Shown: positions 7,143-13,912 of the stretch, piece after piece | How the letters are laid out: every line of letters starts with the position of its first letter | How positions within the stretch are numbered: position 1 is the stretch's first letter | From: an uncultured Clostridia bacterium | GTDB lineage: Bacteria > Bacillota > Clostridia > Oscillospirales > Acutalibacteraceae | Assembly (NCBI GenBank): GCA_946182865.1 | Contig: CAMHAV010000004.1 | Span: forward strand, 1-60,127 | Reading direction: 5' to 3' | DNA: 60,127 nt | Position numbers and translations under genes: made by a program | The notes under the pieces: model-generated | What the model was told of the DNA's origin: nothing | Seen by the model: the letters and a program-made list of their open reading frames with translations, nothing else | Database searches by the model: none

Positions 7143-7946
7143 TCACTTGTCCGTGCGCACATCGCTGTAGATACCGTGCACCGCGCCGACAACGATCAGA
7201 ATGGCCACACCCACCGCAACCAATATGGGCATAATGACCATGCTGAAAGGAAACACATAGGTAAAAGGCGTTACGACGAACAGTGCCACCGCTAAGCTGA
7301 TAAGCATTTGGCGCACGCTCAGAAACTTCCGGTACTCCGCCATTCGTTCCTCGCTCACGCCGGGACGGAGCGCTTCCGGCAGGGTAACATCATAATATTT
7401 TGCCTCCCCTGTCCCTGCCCACACAAACAGGAATACACCAGCGGCAATCAAAAGTCCAAAAATAAAATTTTCCGGTTCTTCTTCCGCGATTCCTGTAAAA
7501 TATTCGGAATAAAAAGGATAGCCGAACACCGACATGATGCACAACACCACGCCGCACGCCACTGCAACCGCCTGTCCGATCTTGAATTTGTCGTACTGCT
7601 TCTTTCGCTCCGGCGTGACGCCAACTGGGGAACACTCCGCCATGGGAGCGGCAGTCGTGTCAAGTGCCAGTGCCGCGCGGATTTCATCGAGCGAACCGAA
7701 TTCGCCTACCACCCTGCCGAATGCTTCGTTCCCGTTCGCGCCTTCCTGCACATAGCCGTTGTACTTGTCGAGCATGGAGCAGTACATGTCATTCTTCAGC
7801 CGCATCGCTTCGTCGGTGGGGGGAATGGAGGCGAACATATTGTCCAGATAGGTCTGTATTTTCGTGTATGCCTGCTCCGAAAACCCCGTCGGTTCCTCCA
7901 TCTCTGCTGTCAGCATTTCTGTTTTTGTTTTTTCCATATTTTCCAT
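7143..7946 (-). CDS. Permease-prefix-like membrane protein, PadR partner
   Basis: A 267-residue protein. Residues about 18-90 form a helical cytoplasmic domain resembling the permease prefix domain 1/DUF1700-type N-terminus that often accompanies PadR regulators. Four predicted transmembrane helices follow, in two pairs (about residues 120-175 and 210-262) separated by a charged loop. No enzymatic motif is visible. It lies 35 bp after padR in the same operon. Such PadR plus membrane protein pairs are frequent in Firmicutes and are thought to sense envelope stress or small compounds; the ligand is unknown. GGAG precedes the chosen ATG; the longer frame upstream overlaps padR and is rejected. 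Confidence 0.75.
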   Translation of the reverse strand: MENMEKTKTEMLTAEMEEPTGFSEQAYTKIQTYLDNMFASIPPTDEAMRLKNDMYCSMLDKYNGYVQEGANGNEAFGRVVGEFGSLDEIRAALALDTTAAPMAECSPVGVTPERKKQYDKFKIGQAVAVACGVVLCIMSVFGYPFYSEYFTGIAEEEPENFIFGLLIAAGVFLFVWAGTGEAKYYDVTLPEALRPGVSEERMAEYRKFLSVRQMLISLAVALFVVTPFTYVFPFSMVIMPILVAVGVAILIVVGAVHGIYSDVRTDK

Positions 7947-7981
7947 TTTACTCCAACCTTTCCAAATGATGAAATGTTTTC

Positions 7982-8320
7982 CTAAAAATCCAAGCGGTCG
8001 ATAAACGAACCGATGACTTCCTTGGCAATCCGCCATTCCGCGCATTTCGCTGCCAGATATTCCCTGCCGCTCCCGGTCAGGCTGTAATAGGTACGCTGTC
8101 TGCCGAAAGTCTCGGTTCCCACATATGACCGGATATAGCCGTTTCGCTCCAGCCGCGTAAAGGTGGAATACAGCGTCGTTTCCTTGATCGGGTACCTGCC
8201 GCTTGAACGCTCCGTAATACATCGCGATATCTCGTAACCGTAGGAATCGCTTTCGGCCAATATGCTCAGCACGATCACATCGTTATAGCCGCGCATGATA
8301 TCGCTGCTCAGTTCTGCCAT
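7982..8320 (-). CDS. PadR-family transcriptional regulator
   Basis: A 112-residue winged-helix repressor. The sequence shows the PadR pattern: LSILAESDSYGYEI in the first helices, ETTLYSTFTRLERNGYI for the recognition helix, and GRQRTYYSLTGSGREYL for the wing. The ATG at 8320 follows GAGAGGTG. It is the first gene of a two-gene operon and almost certainly represses its own promoter: a 23-bp near-perfect palindrome covers the spacer and -10 region upstream. Dissociation on binding a small molecule is known for the family; the inducer here is unknown. Confidence 0.93.
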   Translation of the reverse strand: MAELSSDIMRGYNDVIVLSILAESDSYGYEISRCITERSSGRYPIKETTLYSTFTRLERNGYIRSYVGTETFGRQRTYYSLTGSGREYLAAKCAEWRIAKEVIGSFIDRLDF

Positions 8321-8360
8321 GACACACCTCTCTTCCCTTATTACTACGTCTGACGTTATA

Positions 8361-8392
8361 ATTACTATATCAGATAAAGTAATTTTTGTCAA
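8361..8392 (-). promoter_or_regulatory. padR promoter with overlapping palindromic operator
   Basis: Minus strand: TTGACA (8387-8392), 17-bp spacer, TATAGT (8364-8369). A 23-bp palindrome, ATTACTATATC-A-GATAAAGTAAT (8361-8383, one mismatch per half), covers most of the spacer and the -10 element. This is where an autorepressing PadR dimer would bind. Confidence 0.8.
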
Positions 8393-8511
8393 GGGGTCAT
8401 CAGAAAAAAAGGGACTTTTTGTGTTTTTCATCTCCATTCTTTTGGCAGTTGCAATTTGCTGATATTTGTGCTATTCTTTTCTTATAAATGGCAGGAAAGG
8501 ATCGGGTTCGC

Positions 8512-9039
8512 ATGGCGCTGATAAATTACCGTGTAAGAAACGACATACAACGCTACCTCGACCAAAACCAAATTCCCCGTGAACGACTGTGCCTTGTCAA
8601 TATCGGACACTGGCAGGACATCCAGCGCCGCGTGGAGGAAGCTTTTGTCGATCAGAGAAAAAGTCCGCGTGACGGGCTGCATTGGATTTCGCTGAGCGAC
8701 CGCTTCAGGGAAGATGTGGACATCCTCGCCGTTTACGACACTTGGTCGCATCCCGATTGGATGCTGCGGCTGCCGGATATTCTGCCCGAACCGCAGGCAT
8801 ATCTGTTTGTGGAGGACGCACACGCCAAAATGTGGATTTATGAAGGCTGTGTGCGGGAGATCGCCCGTCTGCTGCATGAGGAAGTCTTCAATAGTGAATA
8901 CTGCGTCATCGGCCCAAAATACGGGTGGATGCTCTGCGTCAACCATCACGGCACGGCGCTGTTTGCCAACCGCCGCGGTTGCATAGGATTCGACCCGATC
9001 GCCATCCAAAATCTGATCATAAAGGAAGAAATATCTTGA
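8512..9039 (+). CDS. Hypothetical protein coupled to PHP phosphatase
   Basis: A 175-residue soluble protein with no signal peptide or membrane segment. It contains several Trp-rich patches (HWQDIQRRVEE, WSHPDWMLRL, KMWIYEGCVREI) and ends EEIS. I do not recognise a family. The ATG at 8512 is preferred because AAAGGA lies 10 bases upstream; an in-frame ATG at 8488 precedes that site. Its stop codon overlaps the TTG start of the PHP gene (TTGA), so the two proteins are translationally coupled and may work together. Confidence 0.7.
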   Translation: MALINYRVRNDIQRYLDQNQIPRERLCLVNIGHWQDIQRRVEEAFVDQRKSPRDGLHWISLSDRFREDVDILAVYDTWSHPDWMLRLPDILPEPQAYLFVEDAHAKMWIYEGCVREIARLLHEEVFNSEYCVIGPKYGWMLCVNHHGTALFANRRGCIGFDPIAIQNLIIKEEIS

Positions 9040-9836
9040 ACAACATTCCCCCCTGCGACTGCCATCTGCACACGAACAATTCCTTTGACAGCGAAACGCC
9101 TGCCGAGCAGCAGGTCAACCGCGCGCGGGAACTGGGCATTGCCACCATTGCCCTCACCGATCACTGCGACATTCTCGAATGGAGCGACGCGAATATCGCC
9201 CGTTCCAACGCGCAGGCCATTGAGCTGAATGAGAAATACGACGATATCACCGTCCTGCGGGGCATCGAACTGGGTGAGCCGCTGCAGGACATCGAAGAAA
9301 CCGCCCGCGCGCTGGGGCTGTGCGAATACGACTTCATCCTCTGTTCGCTGCACAATCTCAGCGGCGAGGAGGATTTCTATTACCTCCACCCCGACGAGGA
9401 ACAGGCCAAAGACTTGGTCAGACGTTATTTTGATGAGCTTCTGGAAACGGTTCGCTGGAATGAATTTGACTCGCTCGCCCACATGACTTATCCCCTGCGC
9501 TACATCACCGAACGCGACGGCGTGCCGGTGGATATGGCGCCTTATCAGCCTGTCATCCGTGAGATTCTCGCGACGCTCGCCGCCAACGGAAAGGCGCTGG
9601 AAATCAACACCTCCGGGCTGCGTAATCCCGGCGGAATGCTGCTGCCGACAGTGGAATATGTCAGGCTTTTCCGCGAACTTGGCGGCAAATACATCACCCT
9701 CGGCAGCGACGCCCATGTCCCTGAACATATGGCCGTCGGCATGGCGGAAGGCATCGCCGCCGCCAAAGCGGCAGGCTTCACCGCAGCCACAGTCTTTGTC
9801 AACCGTCAGCCCGTCGAAATCCCGTTTGATGAATAA
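9036..9836 (+). CDS. PHP-domain phosphoesterase, histidinol-phosphatase-like
   Basis: A 266-residue PHP-family metal-dependent phosphoesterase. Metal ligands are visible: CDCHLHTNNSFDS near the start, LTDHCD near residue 41, the glutamate of GIELGE, CSLHNL, DSLAHM and GSDAHVPEH. This arrangement matches HisK/HisJ-type histidinol phosphatases and related phosphoesterases. No other histidine genes are nearby, so histidinol phosphate is not certain as the substrate. It starts with TTG overlapping the previous stop codon, with AAAGGAAG upstream, and ends before a bidirectional terminator. Confidence 0.85.
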   Translation: MNNIPPCDCHLHTNNSFDSETPAEQQVNRARELGIATIALTDHCDILEWSDANIARSNAQAIELNEKYDDITVLRGIELGEPLQDIEETARALGLCEYDFILCSLHNLSGEEDFYYLHPDEEQAKDLVRRYFDELLETVRWNEFDSLAHMTYPLRYITERDGVPVDMAPYQPVIREILATLAANGKALEINTSGLRNPGGMLLPTVEYVRLFRELGGKYITLGSDAHVPEHMAVGMAEGIAAAKAAGFTAATVFVNRQPVEIPFDE

Positions 9837-9849
9837 ACCATACAGCAAA

Positions 9850-9900
9850 AAAAGCATCCTATTGACCACAATCCATGTTGTATGTCAATAGGATGCTTTT
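9850..9900. terminator. Bidirectional terminator
   Basis: A 17-bp perfect stem, AAAAGCATCCTATTGAC/GTCAATAGGATGCTTTT, between the PHP gene (plus) and the convergent regulator gene (minus). Confidence 0.9.
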
Positions 9901-9933
9901 GACTTTTCATTGTTTTTTTCCAAAGCAGGCGAA

Positions 9934-10455
9934 TTATGAAGCCAGCCGATAGCCCTGCCCCCAGACGGTCTGGATATAGCTGCTGTCGGCATTGGCCTTT
10001 TTGAGCTTGCCGCGCAGGTTGCTCATGTGGACGTTGACCGTGTTGTCCTCGCTGAAATACGTCTCGCCCCACACCGATTCAAAAATAATCGTCTTGCTGA
10101 ACACCTTGGACGGACTTTTGAGCATCAGTTCAAGAATACCGTACTCCGTGGAGGTCAGGTCGAGCGGAACGCCCCGCACCGTCACCTCACGCGTATCGAG
10201 ATTCAGCTCGATATCCTTGTAGGTGAGTATCCTGTCTTTATTCTTGCGGCAGTGGCGGATATCGCGTTCCGCCGCTTCCAATGCGCTGTCTACCGCTTCG
10301 GGACGTTCCAGCGGACTGAGCAGCTCCACTTTTGCGCCGTCCAGCCCCGTGGAAGCGTAATTGATCACATAGCCCGCCTGTGCAAGCAGCGCCTCGATTT
10401 TCTCCGGCATACAGCCGTTTTCCTCTATAATAAATATCTTATATGTCAGATTCAT
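9934..10455 (-). CDS. OmpR/PhoB-type DNA-binding regulator with degenerate receiver
   Basis: A 173-residue protein. Residues about 75-172 are a complete OmpR/PhoB winged-helix DNA-binding domain (LTSTEYGILELML, SKVFSKTIIFESVWG, NTVNVHMSNLRGKLKK, TVWGQGYRL). The N-terminal 70 residues begin like a receiver but are about 45 residues short of one and show no phosphoacceptor Asp motif or conserved Lys. Phosphorylation is therefore unlikely. No histidine kinase is adjacent. GGGAGGGG precedes the ATG. It is transcribed behind a leader of about 500 nt that ends in an attenuator-like hairpin, so control may be by RNA or ligand rather than by a kinase. Confidence 0.88.
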   Translation of the reverse strand: MNLTYKIFIIEENGCMPEKIEALLAQAGYVINYASTGLDGAKVELLSPLERPEAVDSALEAAERDIRHCRKNKDRILTYKDIELNLDTREVTVRGVPLDLTSTEYGILELMLKSPSKVFSKTIIFESVWGETYFSEDNTVNVHMSNLRGKLKKANADSSYIQTVWGQGYRLAS

Positions 10456-10490
10456 GGGTAACCCCTCCCTTACATGCGTCAAAGAACATA

Positions 10491-10965
10491 CAAAAAGCCC
10501 GCAGGCCATGCATTATCCCGACAACAGATAAAGCCACGACCTACGGGCGCCCGTCAACGCATTTCACCCCGGAAACCGCGAAAAAAATCGCATTCCTGAG
10601 CATACGTACACACAGGTATTTGCCTATATCGCCAAAATACCGACCGACGCGTCAAGCATCATGTTATCAGGATATCTGCCAATTTTACCATGATTTGTCC
10701 GACCGCCGCACCGCCCTTTACCGTCGGCCGCAGTCAAACCAACCTCCATGCCTGCAAAGCCGTCAGAGACGGCACGGCGCACGGAAGCTTGCCTGTCATA
10801 ATTTACCATTGGCACATTCGAACCCGATGACGTATTTTTCATCCGTTCACGCACATTCCCAAGGAACACGCGCAAAGGATCAAAACCACATCAAAGAGTC
10901 GTGTACCCCACACTAACATGATTACGCATCAGAAATCAGCACTCCTTTTTTTCTTTGGAAGATTT
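10491..10965 (-). ncRNA. Long 5' leader of the OmpR-like regulator, possible riboregulator
   Basis: A strong promoter at 10972-11000 lies about 510 bp upstream of the regulator start codon. The transcript would contain several hairpins (for example GCCGTC-tct-GACGGC) and finish with an intrinsic-terminator-like stem at 10497-10548 just before the gene. I do not recognise it as tmRNA, RNase P RNA, 6S, SRP RNA or a common riboswitch. An 83-codon minus-strand frame (10624-10875) runs through it, without a good ribosome-binding site or recognisable protein features. Confidence 0.35.
10497..10548 (-). terminator. Attenuator-like terminator before the regulator gene
   Basis: Minus strand: GCCCGTAGG (10540-10548) pairs with CCTGCGGGC (10497-10505) with one G-U pair, followed by TTTTTG. 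The 34-nt loop contains a small TTATC/GATAA hairpin. It lies 41 bp upstream of the start codon. Confidence 0.55.
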
Positions 10966-10971
10966 GCCCCT

Positions 10972-11000
10972 ATTGTAACACTTAATTCACAACTTGTCAA
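10972..11000 (-). promoter_or_regulatory. Promoter of the OmpR-like regulator leader
   Basis: Minus strand: TTGACA (10995-11000), 17-bp spacer, TACAAT (10972-10977). The first transcribed bases are probably in AGGGGC. Confidence 0.85.
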
Positions 11001-11054
11001 GTCCCTTTGCAAATCTTAAGGTTTTCTTTAGCTTTTTGAATCCAAACAAAAAAG

Positions 11055-11090
11055 TGCCCGACATACAAGCTAAAGGCCGTATATCGGGCA
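11055..11090. terminator. Terminator downstream of the XRE gene
   Basis: Stem TGCCCGACATA/TATATCGGGCA (one mismatch), with A-run and T-run flanks, so it can work in both directions. It ends the XRE transcript on the minus strand. Confidence 0.75.
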
Positions 11091-11200
11091 TTTTTAACGC
11101 AGCATTTATTATAAAACGACACTAAGTCCTACAAGTTATTTATCATAACACCATATCGTCCCAATGTAAAAACTGCTTTTTGAATTTGTCCTTGTATTTT

Positions 11201-11467
11201 TTACCTCACTTGTTCGCCAAATACATCGCGTTCAACGAAAAGATCATTTACTGTAACGCCGAACACCTCAGAAAAACCTTTCAGCTCGATGTCGGTCACA
11301 GTCCGTAAACCGTCTTCTATGCGGGATATTGACCCGCGGCAAACATAAACACCCTTCTCGTCGAGTTTATCAGCCAGATCCTGCTGACTCATTCTGCGTG
11401 TTACTCGTAGAATTCGGATGTTTTCACCTACAATGTTGTTCTTTTCTCCACCTATGATACGTGGCAT
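11201..11467 (-). CDS. XRE-family helix-turn-helix regulator
   Basis: An 88-residue protein with a Cro/CI-type helix-turn-helix. It contains NIRILRVTRRMSQQDLADKL, then CRGSISRIEDGLRTVTDIELKGFSEVFGVTVNDLF, covering the five-helix fold. There is no C-terminal sensor or peptidase domain, so it is a minimal DNA-binding protein. GAGGTGA precedes the ATG and overlaps the stop codon of a small membrane-protein frame, implying coupling. A consensus promoter lies about 210 bp upstream. Its target is unknown; autoregulation is usual for such genes. Confidence 0.88.
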   Translation of the reverse strand: MPRIIGGEKNNIVGENIRILRVTRRMSQQDLADKLDEKGVYVCRGSISRIEDGLRTVTDIELKGFSEVFGVTVNDLFVERDVFGEQVR

Positions 11468-11478
11468 TTCAAATCACC

Positions 11479-11625
11479 TCAGATAACTTTGATTTTGACA
11501 CCGCCGACCGCAGCAAAGCAAAAGAATGCAGCTATTTGACCGGCTATGTAGAATATCGCATGCTGCCTGGACATGGTGCAAAACCATAAAATGAATGAGC
11601 CGGACTGTAGGACTAATCCGCCCAT
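11479..11625 (-). CDS. Small membrane protein upstream of XRE regulator
   Basis: A 48-residue frame from ATG at 11625. It encodes a hydrophobic stretch GGLVLQSGSFILWF, a short basic turn SRQH, then a second helix IAGQIAAFFCFAAVGG, and ends KIKVI. It reads as a two-helix membrane peptide. The best ribosome-binding site, GGGGGAG near 11660, is placed for an 8-codon ORF starting ATGTTG, whose TGA overlaps this ATG (TGATG), so coupled translation is likely. The stop codon lies in the XRE ribosome-binding site. An overlapping 61-codon frame from a GTG is Cys-rich and less protein-like. Small membrane protein plus XRE pairs are common; the function is unknown. Confidence 0.45.
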   Translation of the reverse strand: MGGLVLQSGSFILWFCTMSRQHAIFYIAGQIAAFFCFAAVGGVKIKVI

Positions 11626-11673
11626 CAACGGTACGAATGGCGATACAACATGGTACCACTACTCCCCCTAATT

Positions 11674-11702
11674 ATTATACTACATCATTTTTGATTTTGC
11701 AA
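11674..11702 (-). promoter_or_regulatory. Promoter of the small membrane protein-XRE operon
   Basis: Minus strand: TTGCAA (11697-11702), 17-bp spacer, TATAAT (11674-11679), followed within 15 bp by a GGGGGAG Shine-Dalgarno sequence. Confidence 0.8.
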
Positions 11703-11762
11703 TAGATTTTTCATCCTATCACGAGAGATTTTCAAACAATTTGTAAAGGTTTCAAAATAAGT

Positions 11763-11957
11763 TCAAAATTTAGCTGTAGCATCAGCAAAATAACGGTTTT
11801 TTCCGTCCGAATTCGCTGTTCCGGCAAACAACGCCCATGAATCGTCATTCTTTTCGCGAATCATATATGACCGTTTGCCGTCATCTAGGGAAACGCTGAA
11901 TAAGTCAATTCCCGCACTGCTCAAAGCCGTGTCCTGACAGTGTGCAAAAGCCTTTAT
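11763..11957 (-). pseudogene. N-terminally truncated protein fragment downstream of sigF
   Basis: The minus strand is open for 64 codons and reads as plausible protein: KAFAHCQDTALSSAG, then SVSLDDGKRSYMIREKNDD, then SWALFAGTANSDGKNRYF and ADATAKF before TGA. There is no start codon or ribosome-binding site, and a TGA closes the frame just upstream. A different frame continues upstream into an ATG. This is best explained as the C-terminal remnant of a decayed gene; I do not recognise the family. An 11-bp inverted repeat ACGCTGAATAA/TTATTCAGCGT sits around its upstream part. Confidence 0.4.
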
Positions 11958-12012
11958 TCAGCGTATCCCATCCAATCATACAGATGATAAAAGCCTTTGC
12001 GCAATGAAGAAA

Positions 12013-12669
12013 TCAGATCAGCCGTTCTCTCATCAACTGCAGGATCTTGCGTTCGCGCCTTGAAACCTGCACCTGCGTCATGCCCAAGGCCGCCGCCACC
12101 GCTGTCTGGGTTTTGCCTCCGAAATACCGCTGACGGATGATTTCACGGTCGGATTCTTCCAGCGACGCCATGGCCTCCCGCAGCGCCACCACATCCACTA
12201 CCGATTCGTCAAACCGCTCGACAGGCACATCGGCTTCAAATTCCTCCCCATCCCGTTCCGCCGTCAGCGACAGCACGGGGCGCGACGCGTCGATGGCCTC
12301 GGCAATGCTCTCCACGTCGGTTCCCAGCAGCTCCGCCAGTTCTCCGACCGTGGGATCACGTCCTGTTCTGCCCCGAAAATCCGTTTCCGCACGGCGAATC
12401 TTCAATCCGAGGTCGCGTATGCTGCGGGATACCCGCAAAGCGCCGCCGTCGCGAAAGAGCCGCCGTATCTCGCCCAGAATCGCCGGAACGGCATAGGTGG
12501 AAAATCGGATGCCGCGGCTGCTGTCAAAACCGGCTGCCGCTTTTACCAATCCCTCACACCCCGACTGGTAAAGATCGTCGTAGTCAATCCCCCTGCCGCA
12601 GTACCGCTTGGCACAGGCATGCACCAGCCCGAAATTCTCGGTAACGAGTCTGTCCTGCTCAACTGTCAT
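12013..12669 (-). CDS. sigF: RNA polymerase sporulation sigma factor SigF
   Basis: A 218-residue sigma-70 family factor of the SigF/SigG/SigB type. Region 2 contains YDDLYQSGCEGLVKAAAGFD and FSTYAVPAILGEIRRLFRDG. Region 3 covers about residues 95-140, and region 4 contains REIIRQRYFGGKTQTAVAAALGMTQVQVSRRER. As the third gene of a spoIIAA-spoIIAB cluster it is the forespore-specific sigma F. It is held inactive by SpoIIAB and released by dephosphorylated SpoIIAA after asymmetric division. Its ATG overlaps the end of spoIIAB by 11 bp. The longer frame upstream lies inside spoIIAB and is rejected. Confidence 0.95.
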   Translation of the reverse strand: MTVEQDRLVTENFGLVHACAKRYCGRGIDYDDLYQSGCEGLVKAAAGFDSSRGIRFSTYAVPAILGEIRRLFRDGGALRVSRSIRDLGLKIRRAETDFRGRTGRDPTVGELAELLGTDVESIAEAIDASRPVLSLTAERDGEEFEADVPVERFDESVVDVVALREAMASLEESDREIIRQRYFGGKTQTAVAAALGMTQVQVSRRERKILQLMRERLI

Positions 12670-13114
12670 GGCGGTATCTCTGCGCCACGCGCTTTTCCAT
12701 GGTAACGGTGGTTCCCTTGCCGACCGTCGAACGCACGCGCAGACTGTCGGTAAAGCTCTCCATGACAGCAAAGCCCAGACCGGCGCGTTCGCTGCCGCCT
12801 GTGGTAAACAGAGGTTCCCGCGCCTTGGCCACATCGGGAATGCCGCAGCCTTTGTCCTTCACCGTTACGCTGAGTCGGCCGTCGTCATAGATTTTGGCTT
12901 CGATCCAGATCTTACCGATGCTCTCCCGGTAGGCGTGAACGATGCAGTTGGTCACCGCCTCGGAAACCGCCGTTTTCACGTCGGTCATTTCCTCGATGGT
13001 GGGGTCGAGCTGCGCCATGAACGCCGCCACCGCCGAACGGGCAAAGCTCTCGTTCGCGGAGTTGCTGGGAATGACCAGCTTCATTTCATTTTTAATCTTG
13101 CTATTCGCTTTCAT
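12659..13114 (-). CDS. spoIIAB: Anti-sigma F factor SpoIIAB (serine kinase)
   Basis: A 151-residue GHKL-fold protein that binds and inhibits sigma F and phosphorylates SpoIIAA. ATP-binding boxes are visible: TAVSEAVTNCIVHAYRE (N box), VKDKGCGIPD (G1) and TTGGSERAGLGFAVMESF (ATP lid and G2). Length is close to the Bacillus protein. It lies 89 bp after spoIIAA, a larger gap than in Bacillus where the genes nearly touch; the gap is very AT-rich. The start at 13114 has GAAGGG 11 bases upstream, and ATG at 13084 is an alternative. Confidence 0.95.
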   Translation of the reverse strand: MKANSKIKNEMKLVIPSNSANESFARSAVAAFMAQLDPTIEEMTDVKTAVSEAVTNCIVHAYRESIGKIWIEAKIYDDGRLSVTVKDKGCGIPDVAKAREPLFTTGGSERAGLGFAVMESFTDSLRVRSTVGKGTTVTMEKRVAQRYRHDS

Positions 13115-13203
13115 AATCTATTATACCCTTCTTTTTTACAATATATTAAAATCACAAGTTACAAATTTATTTATAAATCGTTAATTTTATAAAAAATGCG
13201 TAA

Positions 13204-13506
13204 TTATAACACATTTAACTTCCCGACTCCCGCCAGCCGGATCATGCGTTCGATCATCGGAGGTGCGTTGGCAACACGCACTTCTCCGCCATAGGCGGCG
13301 GCGTTTTTATATCTGCCCATAATCAGCCCGATGCCGGAGGAATCCATAAACCCGATTCCCCCGAAGTCCAGCACCAGCAGCTGCGGTTTCATTGCCTCCG
13401 CCTCGCTGTCGATACTGTCGCGAAACGCGGCAGCGGTGTGATGATCAATTTCTCCGCTCAAAAACGCGGTGAGCGTATTGTCCGATTTTTCAAATGTCAC
13501 CGACAT
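13204..13506 (-). CDS. spoIIAA: Anti-sigma F factor antagonist SpoIIAA
   Basis: A 100-residue STAS-domain protein. The phosphorylation loop FMDSSGIGLIMGRYK is present, with the regulatory serine in DSSG. When dephosphorylated by SpoIIE it releases sigma F from SpoIIAB. The ATG at 13506 gives the usual family start MSVTFEK; a further 15 residues are open upstream to 13551 but run into a terminator-like hairpin. GGAAGG lies about 14 bases upstream. First gene of the spoIIAA-spoIIAB-sigF operon. No clear sigma-H promoter could be assigned by eye. Confidence 0.94.
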   Translation of the reverse strand: MSVTFEKSDNTLTAFLSGEIDHHTAAAFRDSIDSEAEAMKPQLLVLDFGGIGFMDSSGIGLIMGRYKNAAAYGGEVRVANAPPMIERMIRLAGVGKLNVL

Positions 13507-13536
13507 ATTTTTTCTTCTTCTTCCTTCCGTCAAAAA

Positions 13537-13588
13537 ATACACATGCGTCATTCCTATATGTGCGACATATAGAATAACGCATGTGTAT
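13537..13588 (-). terminator. Long hairpin with T-run upstream of spoIIAA
   Basis: Minus strand: about 24 bp of stem, with small mismatches, around a 3-nt loop (GCG complement), with arms starting ATACACATGCGT, followed by TTTTTT. It ends the transcript of the small gene at 13645-13878 and partly overlaps the longer alternative spoIIAA start. Confidence 0.75.
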
Positions 13589-13644
13589 CATGGAAAAACG
13601 CAGATTTTGACGAAAAATACAAATTTTTCCTTTTTGATGCCGGA

Positions 13645-13878
13645 TTACAGACCCAGCTTCTTGCCCAGACCGCCGGGCAGTTTGTCCGCAATGCCGTCGG
13701 GGAGATTCTTGCTCAGTTCCTTGAAGTCCACCTTGGCAATCGCGTCAAAAGCCTTCTCGCACTCTGCCTTGGGCAGCTTGGTTTCCTTCACGAGAAAGTC
13801 GATCGCGTCCTCCTTGCTCTTGATGGTGCTTGCCGCACTCTTGAGCTTGTTGAGAGCGTCCTGCATTTTCTGATCCAT
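13645..13878 (-). CDS. Small hypothetical protein
   Basis: A 77-residue soluble, helical protein, rich in Lys and Asp, beginning MDQKMQDALNKLKSA and ending in a Gly-rich LPGGLGKKLGL tail. No known domain is recognised. A perfect AAAGGAGGTG lies 6 bases before the ATG at 13878, so it is very likely expressed. A repeat element (copy 2) begins 35 bp upstream of the start codon and carries a TACAAT hexamer at the -10 position. It is separated from spoIIAA by a terminator hairpin. Confidence 0.8.
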   Translation of the reverse strand: MDQKMQDALNKLKSAASTIKSKEDAIDFLVKETKLPKAECEKAFDAIAKVDFKELSKNLPDGIADKLPGGLGKKLGL

Positions 13879-13912
13879 GTCTTTCACCTCCTTTCAAGTT
13901 TCTTTTATTAGC

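Noticed and set aside
10624..10875. 83-codon minus-strand frame inside the long leader
   Set aside because: It could be a leader-encoded protein, but there is no convincing ribosome-binding site or recognisable motif, and the region folds into hairpins. Kept only as a note.
10443..10916. 157-codon plus-strand frame
   Set aside because: Overlaps the leader and start of the minus-strand regulator, has low-quality composition and no ribosome-binding site.
11474..11659. 61-codon Cys-rich minus-strand frame from a GTG before the XRE gene
   Set aside because: The overlapping frame encoding a two-helix membrane peptide has far more protein-like sequence; both cannot be major products.
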